Below, in pieces: positions 8,243 through 17,638 of a stretch of 64,000 nucleotides of DNA. Numbering within the stretch: the first letter of the stretch is position 1; each line of letters begins with the position of its first letter. The notes under the pieces are model-generated. The model saw only the letters and a program-made list of their open reading frames with translations, was not told the origin of the DNA and made no database searches. Both the position numbers and the translations under genes were made by a program. The DNA comes from Klenkia brasiliensis (GTDB lineage: Bacteria; Actinomycetota; Actinomycetes; Mycobacteriales; Geodermatophilaceae). Where the stretch lies: contig NZ_FNCF01000009.1 in assembly GCF_900100695.1 (NCBI RefSeq), positions 1-64,000 of the forward strand. Direction: 5' to 3'.

Positions 8243-10183
8243 CTACTGCGTGACCACCTCGATGGGCGTGATGCCCTCCTCCGGCGGCAACCCGAAGCCG
8301 AGCACCTGGGCGTAGAAGGACAGCTCGCCATCCAGCGACGCCCGGATGTTCTCCGACCGGCGGAACCCGTGCTGCTCCCCGGGGAACAGCAGGTAGGCGT
8401 GCGGCACGCCCTTGTCGCGCAGCGCCGCCACCATCATCTCGGCCTGCTCCGGCGGCACCACCCGGTCCTCGGCGCCCTGGAACACCGCCAGCGGGGTGTC
8501 CAGCGCCTCGACGTGGTGGATGGGGGAGCGCTCGGCGTAGACGGCCTCGCCCGCGGGCCACGGCGCGATCAGCCCGTCGAGGTAGCGCGACTCGAAGGAG
8601 TGCGTGTCCCGGGCGAGCGCGGCGAGGTCGGCCACGCCGTAGTGGCTGGCACCCGCGGCGAACACCCCCGGCCGGAACGTCAGCGCGGCCAGCGTGGTGT
8701 AGCCGCCGGCCGACCCGCCGCGGATCACCGCGCGGGCCGGGTCGACCCGCAGGTGCGCCGGGGCGTCGTCCGAGGACAGCCACCGCACGCAGGACACCAC
8801 GTCGTCCAGGTCGACGACGCCCCAGCGGCCCTGCAGGGCGTCGCGGTAGGCCCGCCCGTACCCGGTGGACCCGCGGTAGTCGACGTCGGCGACCGCGAAC
8901 CCGCGCGAGGTCCAGTACTGCACCGCCGTCGTGAGCACCGGCGAGGCCGCCGCGGTCGGCCCGCCGTGGACGACGACCACCAGCGGCGGCCGCTCGCCGT
9001 CCGGGCCCCGGAACCCCGGGTTGGTCGGCGGGTACACCAGCGCGTGGGCCTCGGTGACGCCGCCGGCGTCCGTGCTGGGGAACGTGACGTGCTCGGGGCG
9101 GGAGAAGAACGCCTCGTCGACGTCCTGCGGTGCCGGGCGGAGCACCTCGACCCCGCCGCCGTCGACGTCGACCCGGACCACCTCCGCCCCCGAGGTCGGC
9201 CCGCCGGCGACGCACACCACCGCGGTGCCCTGGGCGCGCAGCTGGGCGAAGGAGGCGTACCGGGTGGGGAGCTCCCGCGGGCCGTCGGCGTCCAGGACGG
9301 CGAGCCGGTCGGCCCCGTCCCGGCCGAAGGCCACCACGACCCGGCCATCGGCGAGCTCGGCGGTCCGGCTGGCGCCGAAGACCCACTGCGGGCCGGCCAT
9401 GTCGCTGCCCGGGTCGCAGAGCAGCTCGGGCTCCCCGCCCGGGCGCCGGCGGTACAGCGACCAGAACCCGGTGCGGTCGGCGAAGAACCGCAGCGACCCG
9501 TCGGTGCCCCAGGTCGGCTGCACGACGGACTCCCCGGCGCCGCCGGCGACCACCGTCTCGGTGCCGTCGGCGGCGCGCACCACCAGCTGGGCTGCGTCCC
9601 AGGGCATGTCCGGGTGCTGCCACTGCAACCAGCTGAGCGCGCCGTCGGGGCCCAGCCGGGGGCCGGAGACGAAGTCGGGGCCGGTCACCAGCACCTCGGT
9701 CGTGCCGTCGGGCGCCACGGTGACCACCTCGTGCACCACGTCGGCCGCCGCACCCGAGGCGGCGTGGGTCTCCCGCACGCACAGCACCTGCCCGCCCGGG
9801 GTCACCGACAGGTCGGCGAACCGGATGCCCGAGGGGATCGCCGGCTCCGGCGTCAGGGGCTCGGGGTCACCGCCCGGCACCACCCGGTACAGCCGCTGGT
9901 CGGCGAAGTCGGTGAACCAGACCGTGCCGTCGGCGACCGTCCACGCCCCGCCGCCGTACTCGTGGGCGCGCGTGCGGGCGTTCCACGGCGCGGGCAGCAG
10001 GTCGGTCGTCGTGCCGTCGGGGGACCGGCGCACCAGCACGGTCCGGCCGCCCTCGGCCGCCCGCGACTCGGCCCACCAGACGTCGCCGGAGTCCACCGCG
10101 ACCTCGCCCAGCCGGGCGGCGGCGCGCACCACGAGCTCGGAGGTGATCGGGGTCGGCCAGGATCCGAAGGGCAGGGTCTGCAT
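8243..10183 (-). CDS. S9 family serine peptidase (acylaminoacyl-peptidase-like)
   Basis: A 646-aa prolyl-oligopeptidase-family enzyme without a signal peptide, so probably cytoplasmic. Residues of about 1-360 form the beta-propeller; the C-terminal third is the alpha/beta hydrolase. The nucleophile is Ser491 in RGGSAGGYT, with Asp573 in GAEDRVVPPEQ and His605 in GEQHGFRR. It is most like dipeptidyl or acylaminoacyl peptidases acting on short peptides; exact specificity is unknown. ATG 10183 follows a TAGCGT -10 (10197-10192) by 8 nt, giving a leaderless transcript. The 118 bp between its stop and the RNase J gene holds no gene. Confidence 0.9.
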   Translation of the reverse strand: MQTLPFGSWPTPITSELVVRAAARLGEVAVDSGDVWWAESRAAEGGRTVLVRRSPDGTTTDLLPAPWNARTRAHEYGGGAWTVADGTVWFTDFADQRLYRVVPGGDPEPLTPEPAIPSGIRFADLSVTPGGQVLCVRETHAASGAAADVVHEVVTVAPDGTTEVLVTGPDFVSGPRLGPDGALSWLQWQHPDMPWDAAQLVVRAADGTETVVAGGAGESVVQPTWGTDGSLRFFADRTGFWSLYRRRPGGEPELLCDPGSDMAGPQWVFGASRTAELADGRVVVAFGRDGADRLAVLDADGPRELPTRYASFAQLRAQGTAVVCVAGGPTSGAEVVRVDVDGGGVEVLRPAPQDVDEAFFSRPEHVTFPSTDAGGVTEAHALVYPPTNPGFRGPDGERPPLVVVVHGGPTAAASPVLTTAVQYWTSRGFAVADVDYRGSTGYGRAYRDALQGRWGVVDLDDVVSCVRWLSSDDAPAHLRVDPARAVIRGGSAGGYTTLAALTFRPGVFAAGASHYGVADLAALARDTHSFESRYLDGLIAPWPAGEAVYAERSPIHHVEALDTPLAVFQGAEDRVVPPEQAEMMVAALRDKGVPHAYLLFPGEQHGFRRSENIRASLDGELSFYAQVLGFGLPPEEGITPIEVVTQ

Positions 10184-10264
10184 GTGCCGTGACGCTAGTC
10201 CGGACGCCGGACACGCTGTCCCGCTTGCCACGCGGGCACCACGCGCGCGATTACCGTCGGGGAC

Positions 10265-12829
10265 ATGCCTGCGCGCTCGACCACGTCGACCCGCCGGTCG
10301 GCCTCCGGCGGTTCGTCGCGCAGCCGTCCGGCGACCACCGCTGCGAAGAAGAAGGCGCCCGCCAAGCGGGCCCCGGCCAAGCGGGGGAGCACCACCGCGG
10401 CCCGCCGCCCGGCTCCCCGGCGCCGCTCGGTCGGCGCCGGGCTGTGGTCGGCGGCCAGCGGCACCTGGTCGCTGCTGGCCCGCGGCGCCGGCGGGCTGGC
10501 CCGCTCGGTCGCCCGGCCCGAGGAGGCGCAGCCGCTGGCCCCCGAGCACCGCCGGGACGGCGTGGGCCTGGCCGTCCTCGGGCTGGCCATCGTGCTGGGC
10601 GTGACCGCCTACGTCGGCGACGTCGGCCCGGTCGGGTCCGCGATCGTCGACGCCTTCCGCTGGGCGTTCGGGGCGCTGACCTACCTGCTGCCCGTCGTGC
10701 TGCTGCTCGCCGCGCTGCGCCTGCTCCGGCACGGACCCCGGCCCGAGGCCCGCGGCCGGCTGGTCATCGGCTGGGTCTGCATCGTGCTGCCGGTGCTGGG
10801 CATCGCGCACCTGGTCACCGGGTCGCCCACCGGCGACGAGCGGCACGCCGGCGGCGGGCTGGTGGGCTGGGCGGTCGGCAACCCCGTCGGCGCCGGCGTC
10901 GGCACCGCCGTGGGCGTGGCGCTGTTCCTGCTCGTGGTGTTCTTCGGCGTCCTCGTCGTCACCGCCACCCCCGTGCACCAGGTGCCCGAGCGGCTGCGCG
11001 GGTTCGTCGACCGGGTCACCGGCCGCGGCGAGGACGAGTACGACGAGGACGAGTACGAGGACGACGAGTTCGTCCCCGACCTGGGCGAGGACGCCGACCC
11101 GCCCAAGCCGCGCGCGGTCCGCCGCGGTCGCGCGCAGGCGGCCATGGACGCGCTGACCTCCGCCGCGGACTCCACCGAGACCGGGGTCATCGACCAGGGC
11201 CCGGTCGAGGGAGCCGGCGACGCCGTCGCGCTCGAGCCCACCGCGGGCACCGCCCTGCGCCGTCCGGCCGTGGTGGAGGACCGCACCCGCCGGGTCGAGC
11301 CCGAGCTGCCGCCGATCACCGAGCCCGAGCAGATGGTCATCGAGCCGGTCGAGGGCGACTACGTGCTGCCCTCGCTGAACTCGCTGCGCCCGGGCGACCC
11401 GCCCAAGGCCCGGTCGAAGTCCAACGACATCGCCATCGAGGCGATCACCGGCGTCCTCGAGCAGTTCAACATCGACGCGGCCGTCACCGGGTTCACCCGG
11501 GGTCCGACGGTCACCCGCTACGAGGTCGAGCTCGGCCCCGCGGTCAAGGTCGAGAAGATCACCGCGCTGACCCGCAACCTGGCCTACGCCGTGGCCAACG
11601 ACAACATCCGCATCCTGGCGCCGATCCCCGGCAAGTCCGCGGTCGGCATCGAGGTGCCCAACGTCGACCGCGAGAAGGTCAGCCTCGGGGACGTGCTGCG
11701 CTCGGGGGCGGCCAAGCAGGACCCGCACCCGATGCTGGTCGGCCTCGGCAAGGACATCGAGGGCGGCTTCGTCTGCGCCAACCTGGCGAAGATGCCGCAC
11801 CTGCTGGTCGCCGGTGCCACCGGCGCCGGCAAGTCCTCCTGCGTGAACTCGCTGCTCACCTCGCTGCTGCTGCGGGCCACCCCGGACCAGCTCCGGATGA
11901 TCCTCATCGACCCCAAGATGGTCGAGCTCACGCCCTACGACGGCATCCCGCACCTGATCACGCCGATCATCACCGACCCCAAGAAGGCGGCCACCGCGCT
12001 GGCCTGGCTGGTCGAGGAGATGGAGCAGCGCTACCAGGACATGCGGGCCACCGGCGTCCGGCACGTCGACGACTTCAACCGCAAGGTCGAGCGCGGCGAG
12101 GTGACCGCGCCCCCCGGCAGCGAGCGGGTCTACCGGCCCTACCCCTACATCCTGGCCATCGTCGACGAGCTGGCCGACCTCATGATGGTCGCCGCGCGCG
12201 ACGTCGAGGAGTCGATCGTCCGGATCACCCAGAAGGCGCGCGCCGCCGGCATCCACCTGGTGCTGGCCACCCAGCGGCCCTCGGTCGACGTCGTCACCGG
12301 CCTGATCAAGGCCAACGTGCCCTCCCGGCTGGCCTTCTCCACCTCCAGCCTCACCGACAGCCGGGTCATCCTCGACCAGCCCGGCGCGGAGAAGCTGATC
12401 GGCATGGGCGACGCCCTGTTCCTGCCGATCGGCGCCGGCAAGCCGCTGCGCGTGCAGGGCGCGTTCGTCTCCGACGCCGAGATCGAGGCCGTCGTCGAGT
12501 TCACCAAGCGGCAGGCCGAGCCCGACTACCGGGAAGAGGTCTTCACCGCCGCGGCCGGCGAGCAGAAGGAGATCGACGAGGACATCGGCGGCGACCTCGA
12601 GCTGCTCGTGCAGGCCGTCGAGCTGGTGGTCACCAGCCAGTTCGGGTCGACCTCGATGCTGCAGCGCAAGCTGCGCGTCGGGTTCGCCAAGGCCGGCCGG
12701 CTGATGGACCTCATGGAGAGCCGCGGCATCGTCGGGCCGTCGGAGGGCTCCAAGGCCCGCGACGTGCTGCTCAAGCCCGACGAGCTCGAGGGTGCGCTGT
12801 ACCTCCTCCGTGGCGGCGTCGAGGGCTGA
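10265..12829 (+). CDS. ftsK: DNA translocase FtsK
   Basis: An 854-aa FtsK/SpoIIIE translocase that pumps chromosome termini through the division septum. A basic, Lys/Arg-rich N-terminus is followed by about four membrane spans (roughly residues 95-240), an acidic linker ([13 protein letters not shown]) and the motor. The Walker A motif GATGAGKSS is at 517-525, the Walker B-like [10 protein letters not shown] follows, and the winged-helix gamma domain ends the protein (about 778-840, [20 protein letters not shown]). ATG 10265 lies 7 nt after the TACCGT -10 (10252-10257). Confidence 0.96.
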   Translation: MPARSTTSTRRSASGGSSRSRPATTAAKKKAPAKRAPAKRGSTTAARRPAPRRRSVGAGLWSAASGTWSLLARGAGGLARSVARPEEAQPLAPEHRRDGVGLAVLGLAIVLGVTAYVGDVGPVGSAIVDAFRWAFGALTYLLPVVLLLAALRLLRHGPRPEARGRLVIGWVCIVLPVLGIAHLVTGSPTGDERHAGGGLVGWAVGNPVGAGVGTAVGVALFLLVVFFGVLVVTATPVHQVPERLRGFVDRVTGRGEDEYDEDEYEDDEFVPDLGEDADPPKPRAVRRGRAQAAMDALTSAADSTETGVIDQGPVEGAGDAVALEPTAGTALRRPAVVEDRTRRVEPELPPITEPEQMVIEPVEGDYVLPSLNSLRPGDPPKARSKSNDIAIEAITGVLEQFNIDAAVTGFTRGPTVTRYEVELGPAVKVEKITALTRNLAYAVANDNIRILAPIPGKSAVGIEVPNVDREKVSLGDVLRSGAAKQDPHPMLVGLGKDIEGGFVCANLAKMPHLLVAGATGAGKSSCVNSLLTSLLLRATPDQLRMILIDPKMVELTPYDGIPHLITPIITDPKKAATALAWLVEEMEQRYQDMRATGVRHVDDFNRKVERGEVTAPPGSERVYRPYPYILAIVDELADLMMVAARDVEESIVRITQKARAAGIHLVLATQRPSVDVVTGLIKANVPSRLAFSTSSLTDSRVILDQPGAEKLIGMGDALFLPIGAGKPLRVQGAFVSDAEIEAVVEFTKRQAEPDYREEVFTAAAGEQKEIDEDIGGDLELLVQAVELVVTSQFGSTSMLQRKLRVGFAKAGRLMDLMESRGIVGPSEGSKARDVLLKPDELEGALYLLRGGVEG

Positions 12830-12851
12830 GCGGGGCGCCTACCATGGCCGG

Positions 12852-14318
12852 GTGCCTGCTGTGCCCGCTGTGCCCCACCTCGACCAGCCCCTCGCCGACC
12901 TCCCGGCCGACGTCACGACCGTGGCGATGGTGACGCTGGGCTGCGCCCGCAACGAGGTCGACAGCGAGGAGCTGGCCGGCCGGCTGGCCGCCGACGGGTA
13001 CCGGCTGGTGGCCGACGCCGCCGACGCCGACGCGGTGCTGGTGAACACCTGCGGCTTCATCGAGACAGCCAAGAAGGACTCCGTCGACGCCATCCTGGAG
13101 GCCGGGGACGGCGGGGCGAAGGTCATCGCGGTGGGCTGCATGGCCGAGCGCTACGGCAGCGAGCTGGCCGGCGCGCTCCCGGAGGCCACCGTGCTGGGCT
13201 TCGACGACTACGCCGACATCGGTGACCGGCTCGACGACGTCCTCGCCGGGCGCCCGCTGGTGCCGCACACCCCGCGCGACCGGCGCACCTTGCTGCCGAT
13301 CAGCCCCGCCGACCGCACCCGGGCGGCGGTCGCGCCGTCCTCGCCGGCCATCCCGGGCCACGACTGGCTCAAGCGCACCCGGCTGACCACGGGGCCCGTG
13401 GCCTCCCTCAAGCTCGCGTCGGGCTGCGACCGGCGCTGCGCGTTCTGCGCCATCCCCGCCTTCCGCGGCGCCTTCGTCTCCCGGCCGGTGGACGAGGTGC
13501 TCGGCGAGGCGCACTGGCTGGCCGGCCAGGGCGTCACGGAGATCGTGCTCGTCAGCGAGAACTCCACCTCCTACGGCAAGGACCTCGGCGACCTGCGCAC
13601 GCTGGAGAAGCTGCTGCCGCAGCTGGCCGCGATCGAGGGCCTGGCCCGCATCCGGGTGGCCTACCTGCAGCCGGCCGAGCTGCGCCCCGGGCTGCTGGAG
13701 ACCATCGCCGCCACGCCCGGCGTCGCGCCCTACTTCGACCTGTCCTTCCAGCACAGCTCGCCGACCCTGCTGCGCCGCATGCGCCGCTTCGGCGGCACCG
13801 AGGACTTCCTCGCCCTGGTGGAGCGGGCCCGTGCGCTGGCCCCCGAGGCCGGGTTCCGCACCAACGTCATCCTCGGGTTCCCCGGGGAGACCGAGGACGA
13901 CGTCGCCGAGCTGGAGCGGTTCCTCACCGCGGCCCGCCTGGACGCCGTCGGCGTGTTCGGCTACTCCGACGAGGAGGGCACCGAGGCCGCCCGGCTGGAG
14001 GGCCACCTGCCCCAGCACGAGGTCGACGACCGGGTCGCGCGGATCACCGACCTGGTCGAGGAGCTCACCGCCCAGCGGGCCGAGGAGCGGGTCGGCTCGA
14101 CCGTGCGGGTGCTGCTGACCGACGACCTCGGGGGCGGCACCTGGACCGGGCACGCCGAGCACCAGGACCCCGACGCCGACGGCACCACCACGGTCTCCGC
14201 CGTCCCCGAGGGTGCGGTGCCCGGGCAGGTCGTCCCGGCGCTGGTGACCGGCACCGAGGGCATCGACCTGGTCGCCAGCTGCCGGGTACCCGTGGGGGCC
14301 GGTGCCGACCCCGCATGA
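12852..14318 (+). CDS. rimO: ribosomal protein S12 methylthiotransferase RimO
   Basis: A 488-aa radical SAM methylthiotransferase that modifies a conserved aspartate of ribosomal protein S12. The N-terminal MTTase domain has [14 protein letters not shown] and NTCGFIETA. The radical SAM cluster CDRRCAFC has Cys192, Cys196 and Cys199, and a TRAM-like domain ends the chain. [14 protein letters not shown] favours RimO over MiaB; the true MiaB is at 42.8 kb. Three in-frame GTG codons (12852, 12861, 12870) compete; the first lies 6 nt behind a TACCAT -10 (12840-12845) and is preferred. Its last codons overlap pgsA (ATGA). Confidence 0.93.
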   Translation: MPAVPAVPHLDQPLADLPADVTTVAMVTLGCARNEVDSEELAGRLAADGYRLVADAADADAVLVNTCGFIETAKKDSVDAILEAGDGGAKVIAVGCMAERYGSELAGALPEATVLGFDDYADIGDRLDDVLAGRPLVPHTPRDRRTLLPISPADRTRAAVAPSSPAIPGHDWLKRTRLTTGPVASLKLASGCDRRCAFCAIPAFRGAFVSRPVDEVLGEAHWLAGQGVTEIVLVSENSTSYGKDLGDLRTLEKLLPQLAAIEGLARIRVAYLQPAELRPGLLETIAATPGVAPYFDLSFQHSSPTLLRRMRRFGGTEDFLALVERARALAPEAGFRTNVILGFPGETEDDVAELERFLTAARLDAVGVFGYSDEEGTEAARLEGHLPQHEVDDRVARITDLVEELTAQRAEERVGSTVRVLLTDDLGGGTWTGHAEHQDPDADGTTTVSAVPEGAVPGQVVPALVTGTEGIDLVASCRVPVGAGADPA

Positions 14319-14989
14319 GCGACGTCCTGCCCGACCCGGCCGCCACCCCGCCCCAGACGGCGCGCGTGGTGAACCTGCCCAACGCCCTGACGGTGCTGCG
14401 GCTGGCCGTGGTCCCGCTGTTCGCCTGGCTGCTGCTGGCCAACGGCGGCATGGACGACGAGCGGCGGTGGTGGGCGACGCTGTTCTTCGCCCTCGCCATC
14501 ATCACCGACCGCTACGACGGGATGATCGCCCGGCGGATGAACCAGGTGACGGAGTTCGGCAAGCTGGCCGACCCCATCGCGGACAAGGCCCTCACCGGCT
14601 CGGCGCTGATCGGGCTGTCGGCCCTGGACCTGCTGCCGTGGTGGGTGACCCTGGCCATCCTGGTCCGCGAGCTCGGGGTCACGCTGCTGCGGTTCTGGGT
14701 GATCCGGCACGGCGTGATCGCGGCCAGCCGGGGCGGCAAGGCCAAGACCGTGGTGCAGGCGATGGCCATCGGGCTGTACCTCATGCCGCTGACCGGGCTG
14801 CTGGCCTCGGTCCGCTGGTGGGTGATGGGCGCGGCGCTGGTGCTCACGGTGGTCACCGGCGTGGACTACGTGGTGCGGGCGCTGCGGCTGCGCCGCACCA
14901 GCGCCCGGGCGATGCGCGCCGCGGCCGCCCGCCGCGCCGCCGGCCGGCCCACCGGGACCGCCGACCGGCGCACCGACACCGCCGCCTGA
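14315..14989 (+). CDS. pgsA: CDP-diacylglycerol--glycerol-3-phosphate 3-phosphatidyltransferase
   Basis: A 224-aa integral membrane CDP-alcohol phosphatidyltransferase that makes phosphatidylglycerophosphate. The complete family motif DG-x2-AR-x8-G-x3-D-x3-D is visible in [15 protein letters not shown] followed by KLADPIAD (about residues 69-91). Several hydrophobic helices follow. The C-terminus is Arg/Ala-rich and cytoplasmic. The ATG overlaps the rimO stop by 4 bp. In many actinobacteria cinA follows pgsA; here it does not, and clgR comes next. Confidence 0.93.
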   Translation: MSDVLPDPAATPPQTARVVNLPNALTVLRLAVVPLFAWLLLANGGMDDERRWWATLFFALAIITDRYDGMIARRMNQVTEFGKLADPIADKALTGSALIGLSALDLLPWWVTLAILVRELGVTLLRFWVIRHGVIAASRGGKAKTVVQAMAIGLYLMPLTGLLASVRWWVMGAALVLTVVTGVDYVVRALRLRRTSARAMRAAAARRAAGRPTGTADRRTDTAA

Positions 14990-15032
14990 ACCCGGGAGTG
15001 AACGGGGCGTCCCGGTCGTTGTTCTGCCCAGA

Positions 15033-15067
15033 GCGGACGCGGCTCGTCCGCCCGGTGCGGACCGGGC
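15033..15067 (+). terminator. overlapping hairpins after pgsA
   Basis: GCGGACG-cggct-CGTCCGC (15033-15051) and GCCCGGT-gcgg-ACCGGGC (15050-15067) are adjacent perfect 7-bp stems in the 127-bp gap between pgsA and clgR. They share two bases, so they could be alternative or stacked structures. A terminator is the simplest reading. Confidence 0.45.
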
Positions 15068-15116
15068 GGCGCGCGTACCGTGGCCACACGACCACCGATC
15101 GGGACAGGAGACGGCG

Positions 15117-15476
15117 ATGACGCTGCTGCGCACCCAGCTCGGCACCACCCTGCGCGGCCACCGGCTGCAGCAGCGACGGACGCTGCGCGACGTCTCGGGC
15201 GCGGCCCGGGTGAGCCTGGGCTACCTGTCGGAGGTCGAGCGCGGCCAGAAGGAGGCCTCCTCCGAGCTGCTGGCCTCCATCTGCGACGCCCTCGACGTCG
15301 AGCTGGCCGACCTGCTGGCCGAGGTGAGCACCGAGCTGCGCGGCGGTCGCCCCGCGGTCACCCCGCTCGTGCCCGCGGCCCCGGTCGAGCCGGCCACCGA
15401 GCAGCCCGGCGCCGAGCCGGCCCTGGCCCTGGTGGGCGGCACCCGCCGTCGCGGTCCGGTCGCGCTGGCCGCCTGA
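15117..15476 (+). CDS. clgR: ClgR-like XRE-family regulator
   Basis: A 119-aa helix-turn-helix protein. Residues of about 8-65 carry an XRE domain ([20 protein letters not shown] then [20 protein letters not shown]) of the type seen in ClgR, the actinobacterial activator of clp protease and envelope-stress genes. Position directly after pgsA also matches clgR. The C-terminal half is a flexible Ala/Pro-rich tail; ClgR is often itself degraded by ClpP, but no clear degron is visible. The ATG follows a GGGACAGGAGA ribosome site. A TACCGT hexamer at 15076-15081 could be the -10. In mycobacteria clgR and pspA are adjacent; here 9.3 kb separates them. Confidence 0.85.
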   Translation: MTLLRTQLGTTLRGHRLQQRRTLRDVSGAARVSLGYLSEVERGQKEASSELLASICDALDVELADLLAEVSTELRGGRPAVTPLVPAAPVEPATEQPGAEPALALVGGTRRRGPVALAA

Positions 15477-15566
15477 GCCGTCTGCCGGGCCCTGGGGCCA
15501 GTGGGGCGACACGACCTCCGCCTCCGGCCCGATGTCCTTGACCCTGGGTGATCGCAATGGGACACA

Positions 15567-16247
15567 GTGTGGGTGAACCCGCTCCCGCTGCCCGACCGGT
15601 ACTCGCCCCGCACGATCGAGGACACCGGCACCGTGCTCACCGCGGCGCCGTCGACCGAGGAGACCGGCACCCACGCCACCGTCGTCCTCGGTGAGCTGCC
15701 GCTGCTGCGGCCGCGCGCGGGCACCGGGCCGGCCCCGCACACGCGGGCCGGCGCGACGCTGGCCAAGACCCGCCGCGGCCTGCTGGCGGGGGCGGCCGTC
15801 GCCTTCGCCGAGCACGGCCTGCGCCGGGCGACCATGCAGCACGTCGCCGCCGCGGCCGGCGTCGCCAAGGCCACGCTCTACAACCACTTCCGCACCAAGG
15901 ACGACGTCGTCGCCGCCCTGCTCGAGGCCGAGCTGCAGCGGCTGACCACGCTGGCCGCGGGTCTCCCGCGCGAGCGCGCGCTGCTGGCGCTGGCCGAGGA
16001 GGTCGGCGGGCACCCGGTGCTGCGCCGGCTCGCCGTCACCGAGCCCGAGGCGCTGGCCCGGCTGCTGCAGGCCGCCGACGGCGGGGCGCTGGCCGGCCGG
16101 CTGGGCTCGGCCCTGTTCCTGGACGACGACACCGCCGCCGTCGTCCTGTCCTGGCTCGTCGGCCTCGTGCTGGCGCCCGGCACCGCCCAGCAGCGGGCCC
16201 GGCAGGCGGCCACGATGGCGCGGGTGGCGGGGGGCCCGACCCGCTAG
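15567..16247 (+). CDS. TetR family transcriptional regulator
   Basis: A 226-aa TetR-type repressor. A variable N-terminal extension of about 60 residues precedes the helix-turn-helix (TRRGLLAGAAVAFAEHGLRR, then ATMQHVAAAAGVAKATLYNHF, about residues 69-110). The C-terminal ligand domain is not assignable. It is the first gene of a set leading to a sugar importer. GTG 15567 is listed; GTG 15573 is possible. A GGTGATC half-site upstream (15547-15553) also occurs as a perfect palindrome before the lpqY-like gene, so it may control both, but that is inference. Confidence 0.87.
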   Translation: MWVNPLPLPDRYSPRTIEDTGTVLTAAPSTEETGTHATVVLGELPLLRPRAGTGPAPHTRAGATLAKTRRGLLAGAAVAFAEHGLRRATMQHVAAAAGVAKATLYNHFRTKDDVVAALLEAELQRLTTLAAGLPRERALLALAEEVGGHPVLRRLAVTEPEALARLLQAADGGALAGRLGSALFLDDDTAAVVLSWLVGLVLAPGTAQQRARQAATMARVAGGPTR

Positions 16248-16256
16248 CGTCGACCT

Positions 16257-17498
16257 GTGCGCTACCTGTTCCGCCCCCCGGCCGAGGAGGCCACCGCGCT
16301 GCTCACGCTGCCGTGGGAGCAGCCGCTGGCGGAGTGGGACCCGCAGCTGCTGCTGGACGTGCCCCAGCGGGGCATCTCCCGGCACGTGGTGCGCTTCGTG
16401 GCGGCCGAGGGCAGCGTGTTCGCGCTCAAGGAGATCGCCGAGCCCCTGGCCCGCAAGGAGTACGCCCTGCTCGGCGAGTTCGCCGAGGAGGGGCTGCCCG
16501 CGGTGTCGGTGCTGGGCATCTGCGTCGACCGGCCGGACGACCAGGAGGCGCTGCTGGTCACCCGGTACCTCGAGTACTCGATGTCCTACCGGCACCTGTT
16601 CTCCAGCCCGCGCAGCCAGCACTCGACCAGCCAGCTGCTGGACACGATGGTGGTGCTGCTGGTCCGGCTGCACCTGGCGGGTGTCTTCTGGGGCGACTGC
16701 TCGCTGTCCAACACCCTCTTCCGGCCCGACGCCGACGGCCTGACCGCCTACCTGGTCGACGCCGAGACCGTGGAGCGGCGCCCCGAGCTGTCGGCCGGCA
16801 TGCGCCGCTACGACGTCGACCTCGCGCGGGAGCGGGTGGGTGCCGAGCTGCTGGACCTGCAGTTCGGCGAGCTGCTCAGCCCCGAGATCGATCCGATCAC
16901 GGTGGCGGAGGCGCTGCCCGGCCGGTACGAGGCGCTGTGGGACGCCGTCACCCGGGAGGAGGTCTTCCGCCGCGACGAGCAGCGCTACCGGGTCGCCGAG
17001 CGGCTGGCCTGGATCAACGAGCTGGGGTTCGACGCCGGCGAGGTCGAGCTGGTGCACACCCCCGAGGGTGCCCGGCTGCGGGTGCAGACCCGGGTCGCCG
17101 AGCCCGGCCAGCACCGCCGCGAGCTGTTCCGGCTGACGGGGCTCGAGGTGCAGGAGAACCAGGCCCGCCGGCTGCTCAACGACCTGCGCAGCTACCGGGC
17201 GTGGCTGGAGCAGGACGGCGGCCGCCCGGTGCCCGAGACCGTGGCCGGGCACCGCTGGATGGCCGAGGTGTACCTGCCGGTCGTGCAGGCCGTGCCCCGC
17301 CACCTGGCCGGCCGGCTGGCCCCCGCGCAGCTGTTCCACGAGGTGCTCGAGCACCGCTGGTTCCTGTCCGAGCAGGCTGGCCGGGACGTCGGGACGACGG
17401 CTGCGCTGGAGTCCTACCTGCGCTCGGAGCTGCCGCGGCTGCCCGCCGACCTGACCACCCCGGCGGTGCTCGCGGGGGGCGACGACACCACCGGCTGA
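16257..17498 (+). CDS. DUF4032 kinase-like protein
   Basis: A 413-aa protein with an N-terminal kinase-like domain of the lipopolysaccharide-kinase/APH superfamily followed by DUF4032. Kinase-like features are FALKEIAEPLARKEYALL (candidate ATP-site lysine near residue 59), HLAGVFWGDCSLSNTLF (about 140-156, catalytic loop with Asp and Asn) and LVDAETVER (about 166-174, metal-binding Asp). The rest (about 190-400) is DUF4032 and has no known role. GTG 16257 sits 6 nt after the TAGCGT -10 (16245-16250), so it is probably leaderless and separately transcribed. It lies between a TetR gene and a trehalose-type importer, which suggests a small-molecule kinase, but the substrate is unknown. Confidence 0.8.
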   Translation: MRYLFRPPAEEATALLTLPWEQPLAEWDPQLLLDVPQRGISRHVVRFVAAEGSVFALKEIAEPLARKEYALLGEFAEEGLPAVSVLGICVDRPDDQEALLVTRYLEYSMSYRHLFSSPRSQHSTSQLLDTMVVLLVRLHLAGVFWGDCSLSNTLFRPDADGLTAYLVDAETVERRPELSAGMRRYDVDLARERVGAELLDLQFGELLSPEIDPITVAEALPGRYEALWDAVTREEVFRRDEQRYRVAERLAWINELGFDAGEVELVHTPEGARLRVQTRVAEPGQHRRELFRLTGLEVQENQARRLLNDLRSYRAWLEQDGGRPVPETVAGHRWMAEVYLPVVQAVPRHLAGRLAPAQLFHEVLEHRWFLSEQAGRDVGTTAALESYLRSELPRLPADLTTPAVLAGGDDTTG

Positions 17499-17539
17499 CG
17501 GTGGCAGGTCACGGGTCCGCAACGGGTCCGTAACCCGGT

Positions 17540-17568
17540 TTGACGGAGTGCGTGGCCTGCACCACAGT
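17540..17568 (+). promoter_or_regulatory. promoter of the sugar importer operon
   Basis: TTGACG (17540-17545), a 17-bp spacer and CACAGT (17563-17568) form a sigma70-type promoter about 70 bp before the lpqY-like start. The longest open frame would begin at the TTG inside the -35 box, which argues against that start. Confidence 0.6.
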
Positions 17569-17580
17569 GGCCACACAGCT

Positions 17581-17597
17581 GGTGATCATGGATCACC
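17581..17597. promoter_or_regulatory. candidate operator, perfect palindrome
   Basis: GGTGATCATGGATCACC is a 7-bp perfect inverted repeat with a 3-bp centre, placed about 13-29 bp after the -10 box, where a bound repressor would block transcription. The half-site GGTGATC is also found in front of the TetR gene at 15547. Confidence 0.5.
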
Positions 17598-17638
17598 TAC
17601 CTCCGCGACCGCGAGGTCGCCCGACCTTCGGAGGCGGC

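Noticed and set aside
8243-12256. A 1337-codon open frame on the minus strand spanning the S9 peptidase and the antisense of ftsK
   Set aside because: Only the part below 10183 is the real peptidase. The upstream part is antisense to ftsK, with low-complexity His/Gln/Val/Gly-rich content typical of shadow frames in GC-rich DNA.
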